NCBI GenBank assembly: GCA_001839685.1
Contig: MLAK01000860.1
Coordinates: 62,001 to 126,000 of the forward strand
Origin: Tritrichomonas foetus
Taxonomy: Eukaryota; Parabasalia; Tritrichomonadida; Tritrichomonadidae
Direction of reading: 5' to 3'
DNA: 64,000 bases
The notes under the pieces were generated by a model. That model was not told the DNA's origin. It saw nothing but the letters and a program-made list of their open reading frames with translations, and did no database searches. Both the position numbers and the translations under genes were made by a program. Position 1 is the stretch's first letter, and each line of letters begins with the position of its first letter. Shown one piece after another: positions 38,623-48,935 of the stretch.

Positions 38623-39723
38623 ATGGCTTTCCTATACAGTCGCATCGAAAAAGAATTCGTAAAAGAGAAGAAACCAATTCCAGATTTACATGGTGTCCCA
38701 TTCGGATCATTATTTACCGATCACATGTTCTTAGCTGAATTTGATACCGAATGGAAATCATTGAAGATTGTTCCATTCCAAAATCTTTCACTTCCACCAC
38801 AAGCATCTATTTTCCACTATGGTGTCGGTATTTTTGAAGGCATGAAAGCATTCAGAGACTCACAAGGAAAAGTTCGTCTTTTCAGACCAGACAAAAATTG
38901 CAGGCGTTTTGGCGATAGTGCAAAGCGTCTTGCTTTACCAGTTCCTGACCCAGATGAACTCGAGAAGTGCATTGCCGAATTAATTCGTGTTGAAGAAAGA
39001 TGGGTTCCACACGAACGTGGATTTTCACTTTACATCCGTCCAACAATGATTGGAATTACACCATCACTTGGTGTGAAGGCTTGCCCACAATGCTTACTTT
39101 ACATCATTTTATCACCAGTTGGTCCATATTATCCAACAGGTTTCAAACCAGTTTCACTTTGGGCATGCCACGAATTTTGCCGCGCATGGCCTGGAGGCAC
39201 AGGATGCTACAAAGTTGCACCAAACTACGGAATTACTGTCATGCCAGGTGAAGCAGCACATGACAAGAAATGTCAACAAGTTCTTTGGCTGTTTGGTGAT
39301 GATGAGCAAATCACAGAAGTTGGTTCAATGAATTTAATGTGTGTCTGGATAAACAAGAAAGGAGAGAAGGAACTCATTACTGCACCATTGAACCAAGGAC
39401 TGATTTTACCAGGTGTTACTCGTGATTCAATTCTTGATTTGGCAAGAGAACAGCCAGACCTTAAAGTTACAGAAGAAGTCTGGAAAATGAAGGAACTGAT
39501 GGAAGCTCTTGAAGAAAAAAGAGTTCTCGAAATTTTTGGAACAGGAACAGCTGCTGTCGTTTCACCTGTTAACAAGATCTTATATCAAGACAAATGGCTT
39601 GATGTTCCAGTTGATCCAGCTGATCCAAATGCACAAATTGGTCCTTATGCACATAAATTCTTGATGCAATTACAAGATATCCAATATGGAGTTCAAGACC
39701 ATGTTTGGTCTGTTCCAGTATAA
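38623..39723 (+). CDS. BCAT: Branched-chain amino acid aminotransferase, 366 aa
   Basis: PLP enzyme that moves the amino group between Leu, Ile or Val and 2-oxoglutarate. Fold-type IV signatures are seen: FHYGVGIFEGMKAFR, LFRPDKNCRRFGDSAKRLALP, YIRPTMIGITPSLGV, the Schiff-base region GGTGCYKVAPNYG (Lys of KVAPNYG), ITEVGSMNLM, ITAPLNQGLILPGVTRDSIL, and the late FGTGTAAVVSPV. Length matches eukaryotic BCAT (about 365). There is no targeting peptide, so it is probably cytosolic. The typical GGxxNYAP is altered to VAPNYGIT. It is isolated from other genes of amino acid metabolism. Confidence 0.95.
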   Translation: MAFLYSRIEKEFVKEKKPIPDLHGVPFGSLFTDHMFLAEFDTEWKSLKIVPFQNLSLPPQASIFHYGVGIFEGMKAFRDSQGKVRLFRPDKNCRRFGDSAKRLALPVPDPDELEKCIAELIRVEERWVPHERGFSLYIRPTMIGITPSLGVKACPQCLLYIILSPVGPYYPTGFKPVSLWACHEFCRAWPGGTGCYKVAPNYGITVMPGEAAHDKKCQQVLWLFGDDEQITEVGSMNLMCVWINKKGEKELITAPLNQGLILPGVTRDSILDLAREQPDLKVTEEVWKMKELMEALEEKRVLEIFGTGTAAVVSPVNKILYQDKWLDVPVDPADPNAQIGPYAHKFLMQLQDIQYGVQDHVWSVPV

Positions 39724-40040
39724 ACTTACTTTAGTATTAAAATTACTTTAGTCTTCACTTAAAACTCTTTTTGAATATTCATTATTATTATCATTATAAC
39801 AATGATAGCATGATAGAATTCATTACAACAATGATAATATTCTTTAAAACAATGATAATATTCTTTAAAACAATGATTATATTCTTTAAAACAATGATAA
39901 TATTCATTACAACGATTCATTAGGATAGATTTAAAATTCTGTCAAACATAATACAGTAGGTGACAAAGAAGAAAGAAGTTGAAAAATGAGTCTATTTAGA
40001 GAGTGACTTAAAATATTTTATTTATTATAGGTGGCAAGTT
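39724..40040. other. Convergent intergenic region with AT repeats
   Basis: Between the convergent BCAT and ThyX genes. It holds the 21-bp repeat listed next and AT-rich filler; no gene seen. Confidence 0.5.
39827..39910. repeat. Four 21-bp tandem units
   Basis: The unit AACAATGATAATATTCTTTA(A) recurs four times (39827-39910), with single-base changes in the third and changes at the end of the last. A longer 29-base relative precedes it at about 39798. It is a non-coding AT satellite after the BCAT stop. Confidence 0.8.
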
Positions 40041-40724
40041 TTATTTTTTATTATTCTTCTTACCTTTTTTATTTCTGAATGGGCATGTTTCACCAAGTTT
40101 TCCTTCAGGGCATGGTCCACGGAAGCAATTTGGTCCAGCATTTTCAAAAATAATTGGTGCAACTTTTTTCGCCTCTTTAAGCATTTGGTTAGCAACATCT
40201 CTGATTTCCCATTGTGCTCTGTGACAACACCTTAAGGTGAAGAAGTTCCTTAGTGAACGAGCATTCATTGTGACGATAAGTTGTGTGTCACATGCATTTG
40301 GTAAAACAAAGCGCGCATCTTCATTTTGATATCCCTTCTTTTTAAGTTGTTGGTATGCTTTGTGAAGATTTTTCATAATTTTCTTGTATAATTCATCGTC
40401 TTCAAGTCCAGGAGGACAAACATATTTGAATTTCTTTTCATTAACGTATCGTTGAGATTTGACAGAAAATGCCGCAATTCTGTGTCTTGTGAATTGAGCC
40501 ATACATGCGCGTGAAATACCTGTAACACTGTAAGTAAACGAAGCATGTTCTATTGGTGACTCATGTTTCATTTCGTTAAGCAATCGAATATTTTTTTCAA
40601 CATCTTCGTCTGTCATTGTCTTTAAAATTTCCTCAGCATCGAACTTTGAGTAGCAGAGCCTGGAGGCAACAGCAACAACGCGTTCTGGGTTTGGAGTATG
40701 TGCAATTAAGCGAACAACAGCCAT
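40041..40724 (-). CDS. thyX: Flavin-dependent thymidylate synthase ThyX, 227 aa
   Basis: Makes dTMP from dUMP using methylene-tetrahydrofolate, FAD and NADPH. The ThyX signature RHRX7S is present (R80-H81-R82, then IAAFSVK, S90-Q91-R92-Y93). Other hallmarks: SPIEHASFTYSVTGISRA, ARFVLPNACDTQLIVTMNARSLRNFF and RAQWEIRDVANQML. The C-terminus AGPNCFRGPCPEG has the Cys pattern of Firmicutes-type ThyX, then a Lys/Asn-rich tail (KKGKKNNKK). I use Met25 of the longer frame (ATG at 40724), as MAVVRLIAHTPNPERVV matches the family start, and because the upstream ATG (40796) overlaps the promoter-like AACTTTTTG. ThyX is a bacterial/archaeal enzyme, so lateral transfer is likely. Confidence 0.93.
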   Translation of the reverse strand: MAVVRLIAHTPNPERVVAVASRLCYSKFDAEEILKTMTDEDVEKNIRLLNEMKHESPIEHASFTYSVTGISRACMAQFTRHRIAAFSVKSQRYVNEKKFKYVCPPGLEDDELYKKIMKNLHKAYQQLKKKGYQNEDARFVLPNACDTQLIVTMNARSLRNFFTLRCCHRAQWEIRDVANQMLKEAKKVAPIIFENAGPNCFRGPCPEGKLGETCPFRNKKGKKNNKK

Positions 40725-40783
40725 TAAAAATGAGATGCTTAACGTACAGATTTTTTCAGAACATGGCGCAATCTGATGTCTCT

Positions 40784-40792
40784 CAAAAAGTT
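40784..40792 (-). promoter_or_regulatory. AACTTTTTG motif before thyX
   Basis: Coding-strand AACTTTTTG lies about 60-70 bases before the chosen ATG and directly after the alternative ATG at 40796, so transcription probably starts downstream of that ATG. This supports the 40724 start. Confidence 0.35.
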
Positions 40793-40796
40793 TCAT

Positions 40797-41243
40797 CTAT
40801 TCATAGAAATTCATCCATTCAAAGAAAGAAATCAAACTGACTTCATCAAAGATATCATCGATATTCTTTTTCATAGATTAACTAATGAATAAGGTCGTAA
40901 CGATTTTGGTTTTTCTCATGAAAAAAACCAATTTTATGAAAAACGTGAACAAACAATCATTATCACAAATTCTTTTATAGAACGAAGTCTAGAAAGGCTA
41001 CCTAAAAAATACAAAGGTGAAAAAAAGTATGGAATTTATATTAGAACGGAAGAATCACGTGAGAAGACTTTCTGTATTTTAAGTAGTAATTCATTCATTT
41101 GAAAAATGACATCATAATCGTATTCTTATTGTGACTAAGAATCCTAAATTAAAGTTCGAATCTAAAATAAGAAAAAAAGAATGTATTGAGTAATGAGAAT
41201 TCATACAATTTTATTAAACAAAAAATGGGATAAAATTATAAAA
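40797..41243. other. Intergenic, no gene seen
   Basis: Between two minus-strand genes; AT-rich, no gene or structured element seen. Confidence 0.5.
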
Positions 41244-44200
41244 TTAATTCGTTTTATAATTTGTGATGAGAAACTGATTAATTTCATAGTTCAATGAATT
41301 TATCAATGTCTCTTTTCGTTCATAAGATCCAACAGCCAATGTCTGAATTGTCTGATGAATTTCAATAACATCAACTTTTTCAATTCCACAAATAAAAATG
41401 AAAGGGTTTTCACATGCTAGTAATGAATTTGTTCCCCAGTGGCCAGTCACACATTCCAAAAATATGCATAAAATAAAAGGTTTCAAATTTTGTAAATAAT
41501 GATTAATCCATTCCTTGATCTCATCAGATACATTTTTCCAAACAATATGCTTTTTAATAACATCTAAAGATATGAAATCGTCAACACTATTCAAACTCAT
41601 GAGATTACTATTCGAATGAATACCTGATGAATTATTAGTTAAATTGATTTTGAAATTACTGCTAGATCTATTCAAATAATTTGTATTAAAGAATAATGAT
41701 GAGCAGTTTGTGCAAACTATTTTTAGAAACATTGGTTCGAGATTTGTAGTAATTTTCGTTACGCCTTTAAAAATCAAGTTTGATGGAGTTCCTTCTGTAC
41801 AAATTTCTCTCCAAAATTTAAAAGGAATCGAATAATTCAAAATTTGGGGTGTTGAACATAAAATAGCGGCGATTACAGCGGCTTCTTCAGAATTTTTTGG
41901 TTCATATTTATTAATTGCCATGAAACTTAAACATGGAACAATTGATAGAACTGCTCTTTCATTTTGTACAAGATGAATTTTTGGAAGGACAAAATTTAAT
42001 GTGTGATGATCAACAAATTTTGGCTTTTTTCTAAGAATTGACAAGTAAAAACAGGCAATGTCATATGAAATCATAGATGATAGTGGTAAAAAGGAAAATG
42101 ATTCGGGTGTCATGCTTTCTGTCTCAGAAAAAGTGAGAAGAAGCTGATGGGAAAAGCAAGGCTCCCATTTGAAAACTTCGTTTATTATTTTAGAATAGAA
42201 AGTATTTTCATTGTATTGAAAGTGTTTCTTTCTAAAATGTATTTCAGGAAGATTGGAATTCATTGTTTTTATTCTTATATAAAAGTTTGTTGGTGGGAAA
42301 ATATAGGGTGAATTAGGTTTCAAAGTTGAAACATTGTCAGTAAAGTCCGAATTCAAACTAATTTCAAAAACTAGATTTACACTCATCAATTCTTCAGAAC
42401 TATGCACATTGTTATTCACATTGTCAATTATAGAGTTATTTGTTGAACTATTTGTTGAATTATTTGTAGAGTTTATGTCATTGGAAAATTCAATGTAGAA
42501 GTAAATGAATTCATTACTATTTTTTTGTGAATATTCAAAAGGAACAATATAAATTTCAGAATTTTGTGGAAATGAAGGAACATTGACTTGAGAACTTGAA
42601 TAAAAAAGTTGTTCAAGGAAGTTAGTCAGTGGAAAACATTTAAGTGAATTCTTCATAGTGAAAAACATTTCAACTTGAGCATCCAAATTATCAACATTAT
42701 CTTGGAAATAAAGTGGAAATTGACCACTTACCCATTCCTTCAAAGACAATGCTTCAAATGAAGCGTGGAAATCAGAATTTGAATTTTGTTTGACCAAAGT
42801 CGAAGATGATAATTCATTTAATAAATCATTATTTAAACTAAAACTTGAAGAAGGTGACTGAATCTCATTTTCCAATTCAATATTGAATTCGGAAATTGAT
42901 GGCCTTTTTATCGATGACATTGGATTTTCGGAAAAATTTAAAATCGATCTTGATTCAGAATCTAATGAAGTAACTTTTATATAAAATGAACCTTTAGATG
43001 AATTACCAGAGGTTGAAGAAGATTGAGATGGAGAAGAGGTTAATCTTGGCTCAAGAACACAATGTTTCGGAATTAATCTATTCATTACATTAATTAAAGT
43101 TTCTAAAGAAGGTGAATAAGAAAGAGAAGCATCATTAATCAATCGAATAAGTTCAGTTAAATGCTCAACTAAGAAACTATTGCTATTTGATAGCATTAAT
43201 AAAATGGCTGCAGCATGTCGAATTCGAACAATAAATTCAACAAGGCTGTCAGTGATATCATTCGTTGGAATTACATATAAAATTCCAAAGCCTTTAATTT
43301 TTTGTGGTGCTGGGTTCAAATATAAGTTTCCACGAACAATTACATAAGAATTATTTACAGGTGAACTTATTTCATCTGAAAAAACAGTTGCTGACATATT
43401 TCTTGAACCAAACCCAGATTTTATATATCGCTCTCGTTTCTTTTCAATATCTTTAAGAAGACTTCTCACATATTTTTGCAAATAAATAGGATTATCACGA
43501 ATAAGTAGGAGTGCATTTTCGGCAAATTCGGTAAATTTGCATCTTTTGAAGCGCTTGATATCAACATTTGTATCAAATGGATTTTTATCAGCATGAAGAA
43601 GCGCAAATGGAATGAATTGATGCGTACATTCAAAATGAGGGAAGTGATGAATGATATTCATTGCATAATGTGATACAATATTATTTGAATCGTCTTGCAT
43701 TTGCGCATCAATAAAGATAGAACTCATTTGAAATGGCAACGGTGAATCTTCAGATGAACAATATCTTGGTATAGATATTTCTGCGGAAGTAGAAATTGTT
43801 GATATTCCCAAATCATATTGAAATGTATAGTCAACAATTGTTGATGAAGCAACACGAGCTGAAATATAAATGAATTCACATGCAGGCTGCATGAACACGT
43901 TAATATCATGAATTGTTAAAGTTCGAATGAGAATTGAATGAAGATGTGGTCTAATTTCAATGGATGGCGAAGCACTTGAATCACAAATTACTGGTTGACT
44001 CATATAATAGGATCCTGGTGATTTTCCAAGCATATAAATGGTTAAAACTAAATGAGGTTCATATTCATTATTTGAATGCACATCAAATGAAATCCTTGTT
44101 GCAACATTCGGATGAATTGGAGTTGATACATAAAATGCGGATGATTCATAACCAGTTAAAACATCTGATATTGTTAATTCTTTAATATCTTTTTGTTGTG

Positions 44201-47200
44201 TCTTGTTGAAAAATGAATTATGAATAGTTTCAATCGTTGGTGGCAATAATGAAGTTACTTGTAATTCCTTTATTGATTTATTAAAGAGAAAGACAGGTAA
44301 GTTCGTCATATGAAATACCATTAATTGATTAAAATCATTAATAAACTTATTAATTGGAACAAGAGTTCGAGTGATTCGTGAAGCAACTATTTCGATTTCA
44401 TTTTCTGTAATTAAAGATCGAAAACGCTCCAATTTCATAAATTCATTCAATGATGCATATTTAAAGATATCATGGAAGTTTAATTTTGTCTTAAAATTAA
44501 GAATTAAATCTTTAATATATAATAAATCAGTTATTATATCCGGATCAAAGTAATAAAGTCCAGAAAAAGTGAACTCATAGCCACCAATCAATGAAATATA
44601 TGCAATTGAATGGTCATGAGTTTCAATTGATATGTTTTTATCATCAAAATAAGTAATAATTCCTGAAAATGATTGACCATTACTAGAAATTGACGAAACA
44701 TTACAATATAAACGAATAACATCGAAAGAGTTATTCATAACAATAAATAAACCAAGAATTTGGGCGTATGTTGGATTAATTGTTGGTAAACGTTTAAAAT
44801 AATGAGGTACCTTATGAATAATTGCACGAAGATAATCAGCAATTAAAAAGCAATTTTGGAAACACTTCAAACGATCAGGTTGATAATAAAACATAATTTT
44901 TTCTTCATTAAGAAAAGTTCCAATGAACTCCAAGCATTTATCGATTATTCCTAAATCCATTTTTTCAATTAAATTCAAAATCATCATCAGGATTTGTTTA
45001 ATAATTTCATAATCACCTGACATTAAGCAATTAATAGATAACTCTAAGAAATCATAATCAGGAATATTTCCCATTGATATTGCAATATTAGACAAAATTA
45101 AACTTCTCAATAAATCATTACCATTAATTTTTGGGGTAAAATACGAAATAGATGATGAAATATTAAATAAAGTATGTTCAACATAAAGCAATGCTTTGGT
45201 ATCAATTGATTCAAGCATTTCTATAGTTATTGGAACCTGTGATAATATTTCAGGCATTAATAAATACCATAATTCAAAGTGTAACACAAAATTGTGCAAA
45301 ATTTGCCTTGGAACCATTAAAAAGTAATGTCGAACACGGAATAATCGAGGAACAAAATAAGTAAAAACAACATTTAAGTTTGCTGAACTCTGATAAATTG
45401 ATGAAGAAAACATCGATACAAATTTCACACAAGATGAGTCATAAGGATCTTTCAGTTCAATTTTTTCATTGCTTTTGAAAAATCTTGCAATGTTTGAAAA
45501 AAGTTGTGGTTGAATTGGTGTAATTTGATGACATTTTTCAAGGAATGATTCATTAGAAATTTTTCCAGTTCGAACCATATCAAAAATAATGTTTATTTCT
45601 TTCGTTATATTCTTTTCATCAAGATTTGCTGAATATGAATTATTTACAATTGTTTTGAATTCTTCAACCAACTTTGAATCAATACTAAAATCATCAAACT
45701 TAACTTGTGAATTTTGAAGATTTGAATTATTCACATTTTTGATGTTGCTATATCTACCTGAATGACTAATATATGATTGATTTGTGGTGAAATTCGTGGA
45801 TAAAGAATCTAGTTTATAAAACGAAGTGTCTTTTTCAATCATAAAGAGAAATATTTCAAATGAAATGAATAATGATCGTTCGATAATTCGGGAAATAATT
45901 GGTTTTAAATTCTGACAATTAATGCAACCAATTATGAAAAAGTCGATAATTTGTTTAAGAGGAAATTCAAAATCACGATGGCTTGCTTCAATAACCAATA
46001 ATAAATCTTTATAAACATTAAATGAGACACATGAAGTGAATCTTGGTTCACTCCATTCATCTTTTAATAAATGTGATAAATCGCTATTGAATTGATCAAG
46101 AATGATTTGTACATATCTCGAAAATAAAGGATTTTTATTTACTGCTAATTCATATTGAAGTTGAATTAGAAGAGAAATTGCATCAGTTTGGTGAATAAAT
46201 TCAGTATCAAGAGCAAGTTCACATAAACCTTCCAAAGATTTAGTTGACATAGTTTTTGCTAAGAGTGTAGCTTTAGGTAAGTATTTAAATAGAAGGCTAG
46301 AATAATGTTTCGCTTCAATTATTTCAATTAAAAGTGCCATTGTATATTCAAGACTTGATTGTGCAAAAATATCAAAAGAAGAAAGAAATGCAAAAGCAAT
46401 TTGATGCTTCAAAAAAGAATATTCTTCAATAGAAAAACAATTAACGAATTTTTCTAGGATTTTTATTAGTCTCGACGTTTCAAATTCGCCATTAGAGATA
46501 ATAAAAGTTAAAAAGATTAAAAACGCTTGTGATGCATTTACATTTCGTGTATCAATGAAATAACAAATACATTCTTCAATTTTTTCGATGCCAGGAATGT
46601 CAGAAAAATCAAGAGGTGGTGGTTTTGTAGCACCAATGAAATATGATGCATAAACAGCTAATTCTGCAGAAAAGTTTTCAATAATCGATTCTGAGGTATT
46701 TGAAAGAGTCTTTGAATCAAATGATGACATATCAAGACCAACAAACCAAGTAGGAAGAGTAAATTCCGAATCAATCATAAGCATAACACGATCAAGAATC
46801 AAACAATGAGCAGGTCGATTAATATCAAAAACCCATGCATTTATATTTGCTGGTGCTTGTAGAATTTCATCATGAACATGGATACCATCACGAACACGAA
46901 AAGTTCTACAAATTGTGACATTATTTTGTGAACAATCTAATAAAAATGAAATAAAAACACCGTTTGTTGCAACTGACGCAATATCTTTTTGTTTCAATGG
47001 TAAAAGTTCTTTAAATGGAGCTTTTAAAGCCCATTTTCCAGGCTGTAAAGTGATAACTCGGTCAAATAAAACACCATCAAGATAAAATTTGAATACTTTA
47101 ATGCGTGGAGCAGTTCCATATTCAATTGAATATAAAAATTGACCATCAGTGATGATTGGATGTGAAAAAGTATACGATTGAGAGAAAAAATGACCCCGAT

Positions 47201-48017
47201 AAGAAATATCTAAAGGAAATGTGGAATTTTCTAAAGGATCAGCTATGCAAATAGCTGGTGTGCTTGGTGATGAAAATAAGAGGAGACCATTTAAGTAAAC
47301 TAATGAATATGGTTCGTTGGGTGTTGGAACTGGAATTTCAATTGGATCTTCATAATTCAGTCTATGCAATGGAATTATCCGAATATGAGTTTCACCACCA
47401 ACATACAGCATTGTCGACGACGTTGCAATTGCAGTTGGTGTTATTGGTGATTCTGAGTTAACTGGAATTGACAAAAATGGAGGAACATCAAAATTTGGAA
47501 TAAACAATGATGGCAAATTATAATTTTTTATGAATTCAATTGCTTTTGCAGCAAAGCTTTTACATGAACGAACTTGATTAGGAGCATGATTTTTCAATAA
47601 AAATGAAGCAATCATAGGAAGAGATTGAATGAATGATGCGAAACATAATTGAAGACCAAGATTTTCTTCTTCGTTTTTAAGAATAAGTTCAAATTGTGGT
47701 TTAATTGAATTAAACTTAATGATTTGTGATATTTTTACGTTAAAATCGGCTAAAAATTTGGATATTTCATTTATTGTAGTGCGATTGGATAACTCTGTGT
47801 TTGAAGTCTCGACATCAACTGAATGGAAACCGTGAAAGGCTGAGAGGTTTTCGTGTAAAACTGATTGCGTCTTTTGGTTGTTCATATAAACCGATGCATT
47901 ATCTGTAAACAATGAAATATTTTGCATAATTGAAATAACAGATTCTTTTGGAGCTATAAATGAATATAATGCGGATAAAATTGACTCGGGAATACACTTC
48001 TCATAAGAAGTGCTCAT
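41244..48017 (-). CDS. Giant HECT-like protein lacking the catalytic Cys, 2257 aa
   Basis: Helical N-terminal 190 residues are followed by a beta-propeller-like region at about 195-415 (MLYVGGETHIRIIPL, GQFLYSIEYGTAPRIKV). A long alpha-solenoid follows, then Ser/Asn-rich linkers (NSTNNSTNSSTNNS). The last 65 residues resemble the C-lobe of HECT E3 ligases: FLECVTGHWGTNSLL, then IHQTIQTLAVGSYERKETLINSLNYEI, the usual place of TCFNxLxLPxY. At the catalytic position (residue 2224) Ile replaces Cys. Thus an inactive ligase, scaffold or a divergent family is possible. Overall similarity to HECTD- or ZZEF1-like giants is only architectural. A short AACTTTTTC element sits 5-13 bases before the ATG. 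Confidence 0.8.
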   Translation of the reverse strand: MSTSYEKCIPESILSALYSFIAPKESVISIMQNISLFTDNASVYMNNQKTQSVLHENLSAFHGFHSVDVETSNTELSNRTTINEISKFLADFNVKISQIIKFNSIKPQFELILKNEEENLGLQLCFASFIQSLPMIASFLLKNHAPNQVRSCKSFAAKAIEFIKNYNLPSLFIPNFDVPPFLSIPVNSESPITPTAIATSSTMLYVGGETHIRIIPLHRLNYEDPIEIPVPTPNEPYSLVYLNGLLLFSSPSTPAICIADPLENSTFPLDISYRGHFFSQSYTFSHPIITDGQFLYSIEYGTAPRIKVFKFYLDGVLFDRVITLQPGKWALKAPFKELLPLKQKDIASVATNGVFISFLLDCSQNNVTICRTFRVRDGIHVHDEILQAPANINAWVFDINRPAHCLILDRVMLMIDSEFTLPTWFVGLDMSSFDSKTLSNTSESIIENFSAELAVYASYFIGATKPPPLDFSDIPGIEKIEECICYFIDTRNVNASQAFLIFLTFIISNGEFETSRLIKILEKFVNCFSIEEYSFLKHQIAFAFLSSFDIFAQSSLEYTMALLIEIIEAKHYSSLLFKYLPKATLLAKTMSTKSLEGLCELALDTEFIHQTDAISLLIQLQYELAVNKNPLFSRYVQIILDQFNSDLSHLLKDEWSEPRFTSCVSFNVYKDLLLVIEASHRDFEFPLKQIIDFFIIGCINCQNLKPIISRIIERSLFISFEIFLFMIEKDTSFYKLDSLSTNFTTNQSYISHSGRYSNIKNVNNSNLQNSQVKFDDFSIDSKLVEEFKTIVNNSYSANLDEKNITKEINIIFDMVRTGKISNESFLEKCHQITPIQPQLFSNIARFFKSNEKIELKDPYDSSCVKFVSMFSSSIYQSSANLNVVFTYFVPRLFRVRHYFLMVPRQILHNFVLHFELWYLLMPEILSQVPITIEMLESIDTKALLYVEHTLFNISSSISYFTPKINGNDLLRSLILSNIAISMGNIPDYDFLELSINCLMSGDYEIIKQILMMILNLIEKMDLGIIDKCLEFIGTFLNEEKIMFYYQPDRLKCFQNCFLIADYLRAIIHKVPHYFKRLPTINPTYAQILGLFIVMNNSFDVIRLYCNVSSISSNGQSFSGIITYFDDKNISIETHDHSIAYISLIGGYEFTFSGLYYFDPDIITDLLYIKDLILNFKTKLNFHDIFKYASLNEFMKLERFRSLITENEIEIVASRITRTLVPINKFINDFNQLMVFHMTNLPVFLFNKSIKELQVTSLLPPTIETIHNSFFNKTQQKDIKELTISDVLTGYESSAFYVSTPIHPNVATRISFDVHSNNEYEPHLVLTIYMLGKSPGSYYMSQPVICDSSASPSIEIRPHLHSILIRTLTIHDINVFMQPACEFIYISARVASSTIVDYTFQYDLGISTISTSAEISIPRYCSSEDSPLPFQMSSIFIDAQMQDDSNNIVSHYAMNIIHHFPHFECTHQFIPFALLHADKNPFDTNVDIKRFKRCKFTEFAENALLLIRDNPIYLQKYVRSLLKDIEKKRERYIKSGFGSRNMSATVFSDEISSPVNNSYVIVRGNLYLNPAPQKIKGFGILYVIPTNDITDSLVEFIVRIRHAAAILLMLSNSNSFLVEHLTELIRLINDASLSYSPSLETLINVMNRLIPKHCVLEPRLTSSPSQSSSTSGNSSKGSFYIKVTSLDSESRSILNFSENPMSSIKRPSISEFNIELENEIQSPSSSFSLNNDLLNELSSSTLVKQNSNSDFHASFEALSLKEWVSGQFPLYFQDNVDNLDAQVEMFFTMKNSLKCFPLTNFLEQLFYSSSQVNVPSFPQNSEIYIVPFEYSQKNSNEFIYFYIEFSNDINSTNNSTNSSTNNSIIDNVNNNVHSSEELMSVNLVFEISLNSDFTDNVSTLKPNSPYIFPPTNFYIRIKTMNSNLPEIHFRKKHFQYNENTFYSKIINEVFKWEPCFSHQLLLTFSETESMTPESFSFLPLSSMISYDIACFYLSILRKKPKFVDHHTLNFVLPKIHLVQNERAVLSIVPCLSFMAINKYEPKNSEEAAVIAAILCSTPQILNYSIPFKFWREICTEGTPSNLIFKGVTKITTNLEPMFLKIVCTNCSSLFFNTNYLNRSSSNFKINLTNNSSGIHSNSNLMSLNSVDDFISLDVIKKHIVWKNVSDEIKEWINHYLQNLKPFILCIFLECVTGHWGTNSLLACENPFIFICGIEKVDVIEIHQTIQTLAVGSYERKETLINSLNYEINQFLITNYKTN

Positions 48018-48353
48018 TCAAGAAAAAGTTTGATGGGCGTTAAATCCCCTCAAAAAATCACCACACATTTTTTTTTCGAACCAATGACCCAAATATTATT
48101 TTCCTCATATCTCTCTATTTTATGAGTCAAATTATTTTTTAGGCTAATAAATAAAAATAAATAAAAATGTCAGTAATGAAAAATGATATTAAATTATATT
48201 TAACCAGAAAATAATATTTGGGGGAATATTATTTTTTCATTTTGTGACGTTTTAGTGCTAAATAATGAATATGAATGCATAGAAAACATGAATAAATATA
48301 TTATAATAACGATTCCCTGTTTATGTGTTTTTATTTTGAAAGATATTTTTGGT
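48018..48353. other. Intergenic, no gene seen
   Basis: 336 bases between two minus-strand genes. The promoter motif GAAAAAGTT (48022-48030, reading as AACTTTTTC for the HECT-like gene) is at its left edge; no gene seen. Confidence 0.45.
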
Positions 48354-48935
48354 TTAATCAAGCTTGCTGCCTGTGTGTGGCATTAAACCTTTAACTTTTT
48401 CAATCCATCGTGGAATTAAGTCAGACCAGATGCTCTTCTGTTGTCTTCTTGAATTTTCGCCTGTTGCTTGTTGACCGTTGTCGTCGAAGATTGATGGCAT
48501 TGTAATGACAATGAGGAGTGGGATGGCCCAGACCATCAATAAATAGCAGAATAGGGCGATGTGTCCACTAACCTCGGTATTCAAGAATCCAAAAATCCAA
48601 GCGAAGTGGGAAATGATTGAGCAGATGAAGCCTCCGATGAGGTCGAATGACAAAAGATTGATGAATGGGAAGCCACGGCTTAAAACGACGAACCATAAGA
48701 TATTTGCAGTGAGTGTTGTAAGGAATGGAATAATTCCGTAATTGGAGAATGGAATGATAAATGTTAGGCCAATAACGAGAGCATTTAAAACTTGTGCAAA
48801 TCGGGTGATAAATCTGACGCGTTCTTCAACGAAACTCAAGCTTAAAAAGATCAAGGCAAAGAAGACACCGACGAGGAGCAAAAATGCAACGACGATTTCT
48901 GCCCAAAAAATAAAAGAAGCGACAAAATTGCTCAT
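48354..48935 (-). CDS. SVP26: SVP26/TEX261-family ER-Golgi membrane protein, 193 aa
   Basis: Integral membrane cargo adaptor of the early secretory pathway. Several hydrophobic segments are seen (FIFWAEIVVAFLLLVGVFF, VLNALVIGLTFIIPF, LTANILWFVVL, IGGFICSIISHFAWIF, LFCYLLMVWAIPLLIVI). Family-like pieces are SLSFVEERVRFITRFAQ (like AELVEEY in TEX261), RGFPFINLLSFDLIGG and the final hydrophobic VWAIPLLIVITMPSIF. The tail is hydrophilic and cytosolic. The ATG at 48935 gives MSNFVASFIFW. Divergent from the coiled-coil gene at 49303. Confidence 0.8.
   Translation of the reverse strand: MSNFVASFIFWAEIVVAFLLLVGVFFALIFLSLSFVEERVRFITRFAQVLNALVIGLTFIIPFSNYGIIPFLTTLTANILWFVVLSRGFPFINLLSFDLIGGFICSIISHFAWIFGFLNTEVSGHIALFCYLLMVWAIPLLIVITMPSIFDDNGQQATGENSRRQQKSIWSDLIPRWIEKVKGLMPHTGSKLD

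Noticed and set aside
40725..40796. N-terminal extension of ThyX to the ATG at 40796
   Set aside because: The extension does not fit the family and overlaps a promoter-like AACTTTTTG, so the downstream ATG is preferred.
41153..41165. GTTCGAATC, resembling a tRNA T-loop
   Set aside because: No matching acceptor, D or anticodon stems around it; the surroundings are plain AT-rich DNA.
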